Assembly: GCA_947095585.1 (NCBI GenBank)
Contig: OX352762.1
Location: forward strand, 89,635,749-89,699,748
DNA from: Nephrocerus scutellatus
Lineage: Eukaryota; Arthropoda; Insecta; Diptera; Pipunculidae
Length of the DNA: 64,000 nt
Reading direction: 5' to 3'
Shown piece by piece: positions 48,481 to 61,484 of this stretch (the stretch's first letter is position 1; every line of letters begins with the position of its first letter). The translations under genes were made by a program, and so were the position numbers. The notes under the pieces are model-generated. The model searched no databases, was not told the DNA's origin, and saw nothing but the letters and a program-made list of their open reading frames with translations.

Positions 48481-50329
48481 AGTTTTTAAACTTCCGTCAT
48501 TTCATGAAGGTTTTAACACCGCTGTTTTTATGGTAAAATTTAACGTTTTATAACGAAAAAGCGTATACTACTGTATTACAAGGTTTTCTTAAATTATTTT
48601 TAATTGATGGGTCTTTTAAACATTTTTGATTAAAAATACAGCTGGAACCTTTAATTTAGCGCGGCAACGCGTCAGCCACAGTTGTATTTAAATCAGCATA
48701 TTTCAAGCAAAGCAACTGCTTTTTGTGGTTGTATCGGAAATTGGAACTTTTTCCGATAAATTACAATGATTTGAGGTCGCTGTTACTCCCCGCTCATGGT
48801 CCTAATAACTTAAAAAAACTGATTTATATTCTAGTAGAAAAGAATATATAAAATTCTAATGTCTTAAAAAATATATCGCTAATACACAGTAGCATGATAT
48901 GCTCTCTTTTACATATAATTAATGCTTTTCTGACCAATTAGGTAATCAACTTTTCGATAAAATACATAGATATATACGTATGTAAATATAATGTGCTTTC
49001 GCATAATGTTGATTTGTTTAATTTTGTCGCGAGCGAAATTGCTCCCATAATATGGATTGTTATTCTTGACGTTTCGCAAATAAGAAAGCATTATAATTTG
49101 TTACCCTACGTTCATTGTAACTTAATCGTGTGATATTAAATATTCGCGCGTATCAATTTAATATTCACGACTCGTATCACCACGCTTGTTGGTAAAACGT
49201 GTACAAGAGACATATCTTATCATATCGAATTGAAGAAATTGAGATTGCCATCCAAGCCAGCCCAGTGGACGCTTCAACCGTACACCCTCTTACATGATCA
49301 GGAGGTCATTTGCCAGAAATTGAAATGGAACGAAAGCGTAATTCGAAAACAAAGAGAAATAAATTAGGGAATCAACTTTTTTGAAATATTCTCATAACAG
49401 CAACTCATTATTATTAACCAGCCATCAATATGCGCTTTCCTCTTACTTCGATACAATACGTAATACGTTACATAATGCGAAAATAATATTAAAGTGTGAA
49501 AAAGCAGACTTCCTCCTTTCGCATGTAAATATTTTCCAAATGTTTCCAGTGTACTCTTTGCGTATATTCTAGATCTGTAGAGGAAATTTAAATTGTTATC
49601 CGGCAGCACGTAGTCCCATTAACATAAAATTTTGTGCTACGTAGCAACGCGTGCAACGTGAAACAATCATCTTGTTCAACTTTTGATTTTACCGGGCGCT
49701 TGACTGGTTGAAATGAGTCCACAATGGTATCGACCGTTTTTTTTTGCGCTCGCTACTGCAGGAATTCTTAAAATGCGCATTGAGTTATGTGAAGGGCCAT
49801 AAAATAAATTCAGCCAGAGAAAGCGAGCTTTACAGATAAGAGAGTCGGTGTATATTCTTCCCGTTACATGTTCCCATTTTCAAAGTGAGTCCCATTCAAA
49901 CGTCGTTTGCTAGCTCATAATTTAAACGTATTTTAAGCGGAATTTATTTCCGGCATAATTTGGAAAAACCTGCATATTCATCCAAGGGAGCTGGATGTAA
50001 AATGCTTCCAGTATTTTAAGTGTTATCATTTGCTTTACATTTAAGAGGTTTCATTTTAATCATTATTAAAAATATTTTAATTAAGATGGAATTTCTGGGA
50101 ATAATTCTAAGATGTGTCAAATGTAAAGAAGCCATAAAGATGCTGAAATGCTTTACTGAAATTGGTCCATCAATAAATTTTACTTGTAGCACATAGAAGC
50201 GATAAAAGAGCTTGAAATGTATAGAGTATAACTAACAAATAATCCTAAATTTTTTTTTATATTATCCTATATGCAGTTGTGATTATAAACAAGTAAAAAG
50301 AACTTCGTTTTCGGGAACTTTTATGTATA
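48481..50329. other. Stretch without a recognisable gene
   Basis: AT-rich; small frames on both strands (48909-49091, 49364-49609, 49381-49572) have no family match. Confidence 0.4.
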
Positions 50330-50985
50330 GTTCGGCACACGCCACACGCCATACGCCACACAGTCCTTTTATTTTTACATTGTATTATTTGGTAATAACC
50401 GCCAATAAGGACCTCAAAAACGATCATACGCGCTACATGCGAATTGCGACATATGTCACAGAAGAAATAAAAAAATGAGACTTAGAAACTCACAAAATTT
50501 CAGCTCTATAGGTCGTGTGAAAGGTGGTTAAAAAGGACCTCAAAGAAGTGGGAAAAAAATATCAACCCATTACACACACCACACGCGACCGACACGCGTC
50601 ACACGCGGAATATATGAAATATTATTTTGTACTTAGATACTCACGAAATTTCAAATCTCTAGGTCGTGTGGAAGGTGGTTAAAAAGGACCTCAAAGAAGT
50701 CGAAAAAAATGTCAACCCATCACACACACCACACGCTACATGCGACACGCGTCACATGCGGAATATATGAAATATTATTTTGTACTTGGACACTCACGAA
50801 ATTTCAACTATCTAGGACGTGTGACGGTGACGGTGATTTAAAAGGACCTCAAAAAAGACGAAAATAAAGTTTCCACCAATCACACGCACCACACGCAAAA
50901 CTTGACCGCTACACGCGTCATTTTGAAATATAGAAAATGCTATTTTGGACTTTCACACCACACAATTTCAGCTCTTGTGTAGGAA
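50330..50985 (+). repeat. Tandem array, ~150-base units rich in ACACGCG
   Basis: The phrase ctctaggtcgtgtg recurs: cgtgtg at 50514, 50665 and 50819 (spacings 151 and 154), each followed by gtggttaaaaaggacctcaa, aagaagtcgaaaaaaa, caacccatcacacacaccac, then gcgtcacacgcggaatatat. Partial units flank both sides. Single units occur at 14.5, 43.1 and 52.6 kb. Confidence 0.75.
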
Positions 50986-51400
50986 CTTAAAGATGAATCA
51001 ATTAAAACTAGCAATGGAGACATTGAATTAAACAAAGAATATTGGGATCTACCCTTTGTCTTAATGAAAATTAACGAAAATGAAAATGGAAACCACAGAA
51101 ATAATGGCAACAACAAACAACATAATAAAGGGTGTTGCACATCGCTTCAATAAGGGAACAACTCTTACTTTGAACAAAGCCAAAATTCTAAATGAATTCC
51201 GGCATTCCTTCGCCTTAACAACAGTTTTGACAGATGCACAATTTGAGTTTAGTGAATTTTCCGATCTTAACACGAGTCGGTCACACATGTAAATATCTTC
51301 GGGCTTAGTTATATACACTTTACAGACAAGAATATAATTTATGTACAAAAACTTGGTACTATAAAAAATTGTGTACAATATATAAAGTATAAGTTATATA
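50986..51400. other. Unassigned stretch
   Basis: A 105-codon minus frame and a 70-codon plus frame overlap (51061-51378). Neither is recognised, and the mutual overlap makes both doubtful. Confidence 0.3.
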
Positions 51401-51407
51401 TGTTATA

Positions 51408-52006
51408 ATATTAGTATAAATGTGAAAGTAATACTATATATAATGTTCGTAATAATTCGGGAAAAACTTGGATAAATCGGTAAAACTGAAAAAATGCCGT
51501 TTTCCATTAAAATCGCGACCATAGGCTACGATTTTGGGTCAGTGGTGGGTAGCTGGAGGTGGGGCTCAATGGTGTGTGGTGGTTTCAGTGGGGGAGCGGT
51601 TAGGTTGGGTTGGGTCAGTAGGGTTTGAGAGACATCCAGACAACGCCCGTTATTTTAGCTTTTGGTGGGTCTAAACGGTGTCTTGGTGGTGGTTGTCGGC
51701 GGGTCCCGGGTAGCGCCGGGGTTAACAACTCGTAATATTAAAAATGTGAAGGTAACGCTGTATGTCTGTTTGTCTGTCTGTTACCTTTTCTCAGCTAAAC
51801 GGCTGGACTAATTTTTTATAATGTTCGTAATATTCCGGGGATGATTATAGGAACCTGGAAAATTGAAAAATTCTGGAGAACTTGAAAAATTCGGGAAAAA
51901 GCTGAAAAAATGCCGTTTTCCATTGGATTTATGTATGAACTTCCGACCATAGACTACAATTTTGGGTCAGTTGTGTGTCCCGGGTAACGCCGGAGTAAAC
52001 AACTAG
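51408..52006 (+). mobile_element. Two tandem Helitron-like short elements
   Basis: Both copies have taatgttcgtaata.tccggg, gaaaaaatgccgttttccat and tttgggtcag. The first (51408-51733) ends ccgggtagcgccggggttaa then caactcg. The second (51736-52006) starts aaaatgtgaaggtaacgctg and ends ccgggtaacgccggagtaaa then caaCTAG. The CTAG terminus suggests a Helitron-like end. The first copy carries about 150 extra bases of G-rich sequence. Confidence 0.55.
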
Positions 52007-52199
52007 TAATTTATAAATCAGATATTAACTTAATTTTTAAATTAAATTTCAACTATGTGATGAGATCAAAATGACACAATAATTGAATTCCTACGTAGGC
52101 TTACTAACGAATCTATTACTAAATAATCACTTTGGAATGCTACTGGGAAGCTAAAAAGACTAATTATGCAAATACCGGTCGTTAAAAAATCGATTGGGT

Positions 52200-53220
52200 C
52201 AGAAACAATAATCAAAAAGCATCAAGGTTTGCAGAACACCTAGAAGGAATATTTTAACCATACTGAGTGGACAATATTGAAATACTTCCTGATGTTATCG
52301 AGTTAGCGAGGATAGCAATTGAACTAGTTACATATGCTGAAGTTAAAAAAGAAATAAAAACTAATATTACTCCAAACAAGTAAATGTAAAATAAAAAACA
52401 TCCCATAAAAATTTAATTTTTTTACGTAAATTCTCTAATCGGGAATACACAATGTGCAGTTTGAATTAAATCGGGTAAATTTTTTTAAATTTTTGTTAGA
52501 GAGCCCCCCCACCCTGGGGCCGGGGCGGAATATAAAAATATCAAAATTGAGCTGCTCATAAAATATTAGCTCTCAAGGTCGTGTGGAATGTGTTTAAAAT
52601 GGATCACAAAAAGTAAAAAATGTCAACCCATCACACGCGCCACACGTCAAATATAAAACGATTTTTTTCACAAAATTTCAGCTCTCTAGGCCACCTTCCA
52701 CACGGTGGTTAAGGATGACCTGAAAGAAGTCGTAAATACAGAGAAAAAGGGCTCAAGTCAAGGTAAATAAAAGTTTTTAAAAGAAAGGCTCCAGGATTTG
52801 GCCTAATCACTGGACAAAAAAATTGGCAGAGAACTTCTAAGAAAGGCATTAATAAAAATAGCTAATTTAATCAATCAATGCATCATTCAGACTAAAATAC
52901 GTACCACAATTAGGGAATGTGGCTAAAGTCATTATGATGCCTAAACCATGCAAACCACCCCATTAAGCAACTTCAAATCAGCCACTGTCGTGATGTTGAA
53001 ACTCAAACCAAAAAATTTAAAACTATGATCGCAGACATAAATCGTATCCTAGATCATCAATTTGCATTCAGAAATCAACACGCTATCGTTGACAAAGTTC
53101 ATAAAGTCACCAATCGCTTGAATAGGAAAAAGTCTATTCACAATAATTTTGGATGTAACCCAAGATTTTGATAAAGTCTGGCATGAAGGGATAAACTACA
53201 AGCTCAAACTACTGCTTTCT
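52200..53220 (+). mobile_element. Jockey-like LINE reverse transcriptase remnant
   Basis: Pieces in shifting frames: EIKTNITPNK (about 52350-52380), then after an insertion KAPGFGLITG (about 52784), VIMMPKPCKPP, DHQFAFRNQHAIVDKVHKVT (about 53055-53110) and LDVTQDFDKVWHEGINYKL (53145-53205), which contains motif A DxxxxFDKVWH. There is no YADD. Stops throughout. Confidence 0.65.
52383..52783 (+). repeat. Helentron-like insertion inside the jockey-like LINE
   Basis: aaacatcccataaaaattta, ttctctaatcgggaatacac, then gagctgctcataaaat and caacccatcacacgcgccac: the same two modules (about 110- and about 150-base repeats) as at 14.4-15.1 kb. Removing it rejoins TPNK to KAPGFGLITG. Confidence 0.65.
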
Positions 53221-56200
53221 GCCCAGTACTCAGAGCTCCCAAAATCCTGTATACCAGAAAGATTCTTCAGAACCAAGAAAGGGGAAGCCTATTCTGAGCT
53301 AAAAAAATCCAAACAGGTTACCGATCCGATAACGGGCGCTTCGCTACCGGTACACATACGTTACGCTACTAATACTAATACATCGCGTGGTTGGGGTGTA
53401 AGAAAGTTTTATAAAAATCGGTTTGTAAATGTGGCTGATATTACCATTTTACATTTCTCTTACCCCTGAAGGGGAACGGAGGGTGAAATGTAGCCTATAA
53501 CCTTCCTGTATCTGCTAATAATATACATTATTAATTAAAATACTAAATTTCTTAGTTACGCCACGACATGCATAAAACTTTATGATAAAAAAAGTAGCCA
53601 ACAAAACAACCAATAAAGCGTTGAACTTTTTCTTGTCGCATTGGCGTCGTCGCCTCCAAATGACTTGAAAATCTTTAAGTACAGAAATAAGTTTACGATT
53701 TCGATTGCCCTTTTCCAATCCAGGAAGTATTAAAGCCTATGAAATTTCTCACAAACCCATGGCACATTTGCATTCGGTCAACAAGAGCGAGATAGTGCGG
53801 CTTGTGTTACTACGTATAAGAAGAGTTTCATGCCGTCTTAGTGTTCCTGCAGCAACAGTGCAACAAAATTACACGTGGAATGGATGCACTATTACCACTT
53901 CACTCCAGTGCATAAACTGTTTCAAACGGACTGGCCCAGAAGGACTTAATTTTGTGTGTGGACACCATTTTCACGTGCCCACTGGTAAGAGTGCAAAATT
54001 TCCTTTCGAAACAGATGACCTTGTAGCTAAAAGCCTTCAAGTGTTACAGGGTGTGAAGTAAGGTGAAGTGTAAGGTCAAAAGTACGTCTCTTCGCATTAA
54101 AACGCTACGTACATCACAGAGGGTGAAAATAGACCCCACCCCCATCTAATACGATTTTTTCACGAAATTAACCAAGGAATCATCACCTTAAGTACTTGCC
54201 ACCTTAACGAATACACCCTGCATTGAAGAAATGTTAGACTTAAGTCGTAAAGATGGAAGAACTCTATTTGATCACTCATTAGTATTTAGAGATTAAAGAA
54301 ATATTACCAAAGATGTGTAGTATTTGTGTTAAGAAAGAATATCGCAGAATTATTATCAATTTTGTCATAAAGTACAAAAGGTACATGTATATTAGGCCCA
54401 GAGGGAGAAAACCCCAAAGTTTAAATGTGGCTTTTCACGTTGTGCCTAAAAAACTCGCCCAAGCAATTACTTACTCTCGGTGGACTAATAATTTTTTATA
54501 TTCTCATATAATTATATTTTTTGTTGTTCATTCGCTCCGCTATCACAACATAAAGCTGAAGTTTTACTATACTTCTGGCGACATCATAGGCACAAAAAAT
54601 AATAACAACGAAAGAGACAGTCAAACTTACGCCAGTCCGGTCGCGATGTGATGACAATAACATTTTTTCAGTCTATTGTTCGCCGTATTTGGTTGCGGCG
54701 GATGCTGCTGCTACTAGCTACTAGTTCATTTTATGACCTTCGGCGTGGGAACGTGACGAAATTTAAAATGAGTAGCGACGGACAAAAGTTGGCTGGATTA
54801 AATATCGTAAAGAATATTATTCCAAAAGGGGTCGTGTACTTACACGACGGTGCAGAGAAGTGTGGGCTTAGGCCCACATAATGCACAAAAGCCCTTGAGG
54901 CACTAACTCTGATTCAGGTTTGTCGGGTGCTAATTTGTGAAGCTCCTTTCCTATACTAGCAACGGTTTGTTGCCTTTTTTTATGTCCTTTCATTCTGTTG
55001 TTTACTGTTTTACCTTTTGTTTTTGAGTTGTTAAAGACTTCTTGTTCGGGCAAACAATAGAAAATTAAATAAGAGGAAAATCACCTTTTTCTTGTTCAAC
55101 CAAAGTAGCAAAAATTACTAAATTTTCTTTACAATGAAAACAACAAACTACGCTCTCTACAACATGAGCTTTAAAATGATCAACAGTTGCCCCCAACGGG
55201 CACAATATAAACTGCTCTATTAGGCTATTTTGTCTTAGTACATAATAATTATTTAATTAATATATCACGGCATAAGCAAAGCAAACTAAACAAATAAATA
55301 TGGAAACAACTTAATACATTAATATTTACCACGGAGTATTCAATACCATGGGCAGCTTTGTTGAGTATGGAAGAAGAAGTAACCCATGAGTAAAATAAAG
55401 GCAATGCACTGTTTTTGTTAGGATTTTCGGTTTCTTTTATTATATATAAGCACCAACGCCGTTGAATTGGACTTCTGATTAAAGAAAGAAATGTTTATTT
55501 ATTACTTAGCTTTGAGATCGAAATCTTTAATAAGTGTTTTATTAGCAAGGTCACATTTTGGCTCTAAGTTAAGAAACCCAGCTCGGCAGCATAAGCTAGT
55601 GTTGCTCCTTCTCTTAAAACTTTATATTAAAATATTGTTTTCATGAAACTCGTGGGTCCAAAATAGATTTATCAATAAAAAAAATCTAAAAATATACTAC
55701 GCACTATGTTTGGTAGTGCAATTAAGCTGCCAATCCTCTCAAATCGAAATGCTAATTACCTCCCATCGATCGACTTATGTGTAGATGGCCTTTCGGAAAC
55801 TACAAGCTATCTCTCTCCTGTAGGAGCACCTGCTCGGGCCGCCAAAAAGTTAAGACAGTATACACAGCCGCAAAACCAATTTTTATGCAGTGAACGTTGC
55901 TATAAGGCAAGGCGATGTTCTGACAGAATAGGCTAATAATGCTACCTCCGCGATTCAAATGAATCTAATCCTCGAGAGTGTTGTCTATTCAGCTATTGAG
56001 CTAAATATAAATGTGGAATGTACGTGAATTTGGTGTAAAATGGCAACCTCCCGAAACCACACAAGAAATATTTCACTCCCATGAATCTGGCTACAATGTA
56101 CACGGCGTTCATTTGCCCTAAGATCGACTGCAATTAGCATATCTTAAAACTAGTTAACCCGGTCGGTCAGGTTTTCAAGTTTTGCTCCAGCTCTTTCTCT

Positions 56201-56539
56201 GGTAAAAAGTGAAAACGGGCACATTGTATTGAATTAAATTAAATAAGTTCAGTGGGGATCCGTCGAAAATTATCATCAAAACTAAAACCAAGTCAACCTC
56301 AATCTCATTCCTCCTGGGTTATTGGCGGACAGATCAAAGGTCTACGAGACAAAACAAGTAATTTGGTTCATTATCTAGGGGCAGAAATACTGAGAGCGGA
56401 ATACATATCTGTATTATGAAATAATTTGTATTTTTATTTTTGTTGGTTAGAGCGCAAAAATACATATACATATTCATAACATAGACATTAAGAATTAAAA
56501 TATATGTATAACACAAGCGAAGCCGGGCACAGAACCTAG
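53221..56539. other. Stretch with several unassigned open frames
   Basis: Plus-strand frames at 53705-54061 (Cys/His pairs in LQCINCFKR..NFVCGHHFHV), 54313-54651, 54648-54881 and 55706-55936, and a Lys-rich minus frame at 54868-55053. None matches a family I know; none has a supported start or splice. They could be decayed transposon coding sequence. From 55100 the sequence is mostly AT-rich. Confidence 0.3.
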
Positions 56540-56540
56540 T

Positions 56541-56733
56541 AAATAATAACTATGAAAAATTACTTCCCATGCATGATTACATCAACAAAGACTTGGTATT
56601 CTGGAAGAATGCACGCGTCAGCATAATTCCCCGGGGTATTGAAATTCGTCCCACAGGAGAAGGTACAGACGCTGCTGGACCATTGCCACAAGAAAAATAT
56701 TCACTAGGCGATATTTTGGAAGGCGAATGAACG
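56541..56733 (+). pseudogene. Unidentified protein-like fragment, ~60 codons
   Basis: It follows a Helitron-like terminus (gcgaagccgggcacagaacCTAG). A frame runs NNNYEKLLPMHDYINKDLVF, WKNARVSIIPRGIEIRPTGE, GTDAAGPLPQEKYSLGDILE then GE and a stop. The composition is protein-like and codons look coding, but no family is recognised. RTE copy D starts just after. Could be a captured host exon or retroelement ORF. Confidence 0.35.
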
Positions 56734-57100
56734 GCTATCCACCCTTCGCGTGCGGGGCAAATTTAAGAACATAAGCCTTATAAACGTTCGCGCACCTACA
56801 AGTGATATCCCAGGTAATGAAAAAGAAGAATTACAGTCGAACGGGAACTCCAGCCTGTCCTCAGTATGATGAAAAATCATTCTGAAAAGTATTTGGGCAG
56901 TGCATTGGCACCCATAGCTTACACGAGAACACTAATGACAATGGACAAATGACAGCAAGCAATAATTTGGTCGTTGCGAGTACAAGGTATCCACAAAGCC
57001 ACCTGGGTATCTCCTGATGGAGCCACTCGCAACCAAATAGACCACGTGTTGATAGACCACCGCCACAACCCGTATTTGATGACGGTACGAACGTACTGAG

Positions 57101-57616
57101 GTGTCAACGTCGACTCGACTTGTGGGTATGGTACTCCGAGCGCGGATTGCATCATCAAGGAAGACCGGATCCGCGAATCAGATTCGAGTCAACACGGCTG
57201 CCCTTCGCAACGAAGAGACCACAAACAACTACGGTCAAGCGATAGGACTCACCCTTAATGCAGCAAGAGTAAGTCCTGGGGCTGAGATGCCGGGCGTAGA
57301 AGAGAAATGGACACGCCTTAAGAATACTGTAATTAGTACTGCTGACTTAGGCAGTAGTCGTAGAGATCGGAACGACTGGTTCGATGACGAATGTAAGCTA
57401 GCGACTGAACGGAATAATGTTGCATACCGAACAATGCAACAATCTCATATAGCGTGGGTACGCGAAGATGAATATAAAGAGCTCAGAAGATATGAAAAAA
57501 CGGTTCACCGGCGAAAGAAAGCAGTCTGGGAGTACAGAGGACCGCACCAGGTGCGGAATTTCTACCAAACAGTCCGCGGTATGACGCAATATACACAGCG
57601 TTTCACATACTACTAA
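57101..57616 (+). pseudogene. RTE linker region (171 codons)
   Basis: It joins endonuclease to RT: RVNTAALRNEETTNNYGQAI, NDWFDDECKLATERNNVAYR, EDEYKELRRYEKTVHRRKKA, FYQTVRGMTQYTQRFTYY. Upstream residues are out of frame with the endonuclease. Parallel to 7250-7500 in copy A, where most of it is deleted. Confidence 0.75.
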
Positions 57617-58541
57617 GACAAAGAGGGTAATCTGAACGCCGATCTCAAAGGCATCTTAGAGCAATGGGAAGAGCACTTTCATGAGTTGCTGGATGGCCAG
57701 CTAACTGAGGAATTGGAGGCTCCACCAATGACCGAATATCATACTATGCTACCGCCACCAAGCGAAGTAAGCAGAGCGATAAATCGGCTCAAAAATAATG
57801 AGGCCCCGGGATCTGATGGTATCACAGCGGAGCTAATTAAAACAGGAGGCCACGCAATACTCCAAGCAATACATGAACTAATAGTGCAAGTATGGGAAGA
57901 AGAAGCAATGCCAGAAGACTGACGAAAAGGCATCCTGTGCCCCATACATAAGAAAGGAGATATCACAACTTGCAGCAATTATCGTGGTATAACGTTGGTG
58001 AGTACCGCGTATAAGATTTTCTCCTCTATCCTTCAAGACAGGATAGCCCCATACGCTAAAGACATCATTGGTCCATACCAGTGTGGCTTCATCCCAGGCA
58101 AATCAATAACTGATCAGATTTTCACCCTAAGGCAGGTGATGGAAAAATGTCTAGAGTTTCAAAACTCACTACTCCATCTTTTTATAGACTTGAAAGCCGC
58201 CTAAGATGGCATTGCAAGAGTAGAACTTTATAAAGCCATGAGAGAATTCGACATTCCAAATAAACTGACACGACTATGTAGGTTGACCACGACCTTTGTT
58301 ATAAGCCAAGTAAAAATATCCAGATCACTATCAAGCCCATTCAACATCTATAACGAGCTCCGACAAGGGGATGAACTGGCCTGCGTCCTCTTCAACCTGG
58401 TGTTGGAGAAAGTGATCCGAGACTCTGACGTAACGGCAAGAGGAACAATCCCCCATTCAGATACTGGCTTACGCATACGATATTGACATCGTTGGTAGAA
58501 ATCGAAAAGCTTTACAGAAAGCTTTCATCCAGATCGAGCAG

Positions 58542-58850
58542 GTGGCACGAAACCTGGGGCTGCACATAAATGAGAGCAAAACAAAGTACATGGTGGCCTC
58601 GTCTGTGAGTAGAAGATCCAACATTGGTCCCTCAATTCAAATACTGGAGCGCGAATTCGAAGTAGTGCAATCGTTTAACTATCTCGGATCAACTGTAGCA
58701 GCCGATAACAGCACAGAACCAGAAATACGCGCACGGTTGCTTAAAGCCAACAAAGCCTACTATAGTCTGTCAAGACTCTTCAAATCCAGGAATTTAACCA
58801 TAACATCCAAGATATATAAGACAATGGTCATACCAGTACTTACATATTGA
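58542..58850 (+). pseudogene. RTE C-terminal fragment (102 codons)
   Basis: HINESKTKYMVASSVSRRSN, EREFEVVQSFNYLGSTVAAD, NKAYYSLSRLFKSRNL, ending VIPVLTY then a stop (tga for gga). Nearly identical to copy C. Confidence 0.8.
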
Positions 58851-59391
58851 TCCGAGACTTGGGTGATTGTGCTTAGCTAAAAGCATTCTGACCTCTTAGC
58901 CGCGTTCGAGAGAAAAGTCTTATGGAGAATTTTTGGCCCCGTATATGTGGAAGGACGATTCTGCTCGGAAAGTCTTTTGCGGTATGATTTATGGAACACG
59001 AGAGCGAGGCCGGCCAAGCCTACATTGGAAGGATGGCGTAGACCAGGACGCTCAGATTTTCGGGATGCCAAATTGGATGATATCGGCTCGAAATCGGGAC
59101 CGGTGGAGAGATTTTTTTGCGGGAGGCCAGGACCGGATACCGGTTGTAGAGCGAAATATGACGATGAAAAAGCGGGTCTAATCCTTTATTTATAAATGAA
59201 ACTCACGAAGAGGTTTGATCTCACCCTAGTCTATTTGTCGCTGTAAAAAATTCTGTGCAATTTATGAAAACTTTTGATTTGACTCTTTCAAAAAAGATGG
59301 TTCTTATTTTCCACGCTACAATTTAAAAATACTTTTCTTCTTCTATACCAATAATTTTAGCCCACGCTGTACCTATGGTGGGTTATACTAC

Positions 59392-59515
59392 GACCCCCAG
59401 AGTTTAGGGATGCCAAACTGGATGAAAATGGCTCGAAATGTGTATCGGTGGAGAGAACATTTGCGGGAGGCTAAGACCGGACATCGGTTGTAGAGCCAAA
59501 TATGAGGATGATTAT
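59392..59515 (+). mobile_element. RTE 3'-end scrap
   Basis: cccagagtttagggatgcca, gcgggaggctaagaccggac and ggttgtagagccaaatatga repeat the RTE 3' end 220 bases after copy D ends, so it is a separate truncated insertion or local duplication. Confidence 0.8.
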
Positions 59516-61259
59516 ATTCTCTCGAAAAATAAAATAAATTAATGCCTAATCGAATAAAAAAAAATACAGAAGCATTAATTATGGAATAATTTGATTAACT
59601 ATGTATGTCAACATTTGAAGCTTTTGAAAGCTAAACTTAATTAAGAGCTGTGCTCGAATTGGGTTGGAAAAATACAAGCACTTCAAAGGAAAGCGGAAAC
59701 TTTGATGTTGATGGGGATTGTTGATTTGTATAGGAACATATCGTATCATCACATCACATACATCATAATATCTCATTATATACAAATGTTTGAATGCTGC
59801 AAAAGGGAATTTAATTAAAATCAATTTGCAAACAAAAAATTTCAACGACTTTGAATACTTTTTATCATAGTTAGGAAAATCTTTTAGATATCGCAATGTG
59901 CATACAAAGTATTCATTAGAGTAGAACATATTTTTACATAAAAAGGTAGGTAACTGAAAAAAGGTAGGTAACTGAAAAAAGGTAGTCAAGTACTCGTATA
60001 TCCTTTAAAGAAAAAAAAATAATTTTTTTCCAATTAATAAAAATTCAAATAAATAACTATGTTTTCGATTCAATTTTCGTTTTAGGTCGCGCATGTACTC
60101 GTAGCCAATGTCAATCAAATACATTTTATTTGTTTATCTGCTTCAGGTATCAAAATTCAGATTAATGTTAAGAGTAGTGCGAACTACCATTTCCATATGA
60201 TAATTTCAATTGAAGTGAGCCTTAACTCAGGAATATATATATATATATATTTGTATGAAAAAAAATGTAAAATTAACATATTGACTCAAAATTGAACCGC
60301 GGTAGTGAGTTCTGTACCCAGCTGTAACCTAATTCTACACCATTATGCAAGTTCTGCGTTCGGTTATTCTTACGTATTATCCGTTACGTAAAAGAGGTGC
60401 GGTGGTGGTGCATATGACCTACTCAAACTACGATTAAATGTACAAGAGAAAATTTGCTTTAGAAGCAAAATGTCTGATACAATTCAGACACATATTTACT
60501 TGAGCCCTTTCCCAAATTAATTACAAGATTGTAGTAGAAAATATCCTTTGAACTCATTAAGTATATATGAGAATGAAGATTGGGCTTTATACTTAATATG
60601 GTGAAACGAATCACTGCATAGGATTGAGCAAAGTCTAACACAATACTTTGATGTTATGAATATTTAAGTGGAAAGAATCAATGAAACTCCTCTTCAATAT
60701 ATGAACGAATATTTAACATTCATAATCAAAAGTGCTTTCAACATCATAAGTAATTATCCATCAACCTAAAGACTGACGAGACGTTAAGAATCTTACATGA
60801 AGACAGAACAATATGTAACTACAGCAAACGATTTCCAAGAAAAATAGTTTTTGGGGATTGATAATTGATTATAGGAAACAATTCGTGATACTTATTTCCT
60901 ATGTATGTACGAGTATTTATCAAAAAAAAGATGTATAAATAAGCATAGTTCTAGAAACATTTTGGTTTTATCAAAAATTTTAATTTTACTATCAATTTAT
61001 ACATCAATCAGCCTTTTCGTTTGATTTGCCCAAACGCAAAAATCTGACAACAGATCAATAACATTGTAGAACATATCAAAATCTAATTTTTAATTAATTA
61101 ATAAATAATAACAAAGGAAAGTAAGCATTAAATATGAATTACATCGATTTGCTGAAATATCATACAGCAGTATATGCTTTACTTTTGTTTCAAAACTTGT
61201 CGATTCGATTTATTTATAACTATTTGAATGCGCGGCATTGTGCAGTCAGTCATACATTG
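59516..61259. other. AT-rich stretch without a gene
   Basis: It contains a short tandem repeat at 59939-59983 (aaaaggtaggtaactgaa, about 18-base unit) and an (AT)n tract at 60233-60249. The 136-codon minus frame over 59579-59989 starts in that tandem repeat and is not convincing. Confidence 0.45.
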
Positions 61260-61445
61260 ATTCGGCACCCATAGAAACGAAAGGTGTATCTCACCGTCAC
61301 TATATTCATTCCAGCGACCCCGAAAACTACGGATTTGACACTTATATCGACTAACCACCCACCATTTGTGTTTGATTCCAAATTGTATGTGATACGTGTA
61401 CCAAATTTGGTTGAAATTTGGTTGTTCCAGGCGTTCCAGAGTTAA
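61260..61445 (-). repeat. Single unit of the 34.85-35.37 kb repeat family
   Basis: ttccagcgaccccgaaaact and atatcgactaaccaccca, read on the minus strand, give agttttcggggtcgc and a tgggtggttagtcga phrase as in the tandem block. Confidence 0.45.
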
Positions 61446-61484
61446 TGCGGCATTAATATTGCATGTATGTCTTTTATATTAATA

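Larger units (their letters stand above)
56734..59170 (+). mobile_element. RTE-type LINE, copy D (long, dead)
   Basis: Endonuclease end and linker in frames from 56734 (RVRGKFKNISLINVRAPTSD) and a 171-codon frame 57101-57616 (DDECKLATERNNVAYRTMQQ). The RT is in successive frames: SRAINRLKNNEAPGSDGITA, GDITTCSNYRGITLVSTAYK, GPYQCGFIPGKSITDQIFTL, LFIDLKAA then a stop where Tyr-Asp follows, MREFDIPNKLTRLC and ACVLFNLVLEKVIRDS. The YADD box reads YAYD (58470-58481). The C-terminal region is 58542-58850, and the 3' end is gttgtagagcgaaatatgac. Multiple stops; not active. Confidence 0.87.

Noticed and set aside
50330..50985. Possible CRISPR-like array
   Set aside because: Units are about 150 bases, diverged throughout, without short constant repeats and unique spacers; eukaryotic context.
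59579..59989. 136-codon minus-strand frame
   Set aside because: Begins in an 18-base tandem repeat (FFQLPTFFQLP) and continues through AT-rich sequence with no family signature.
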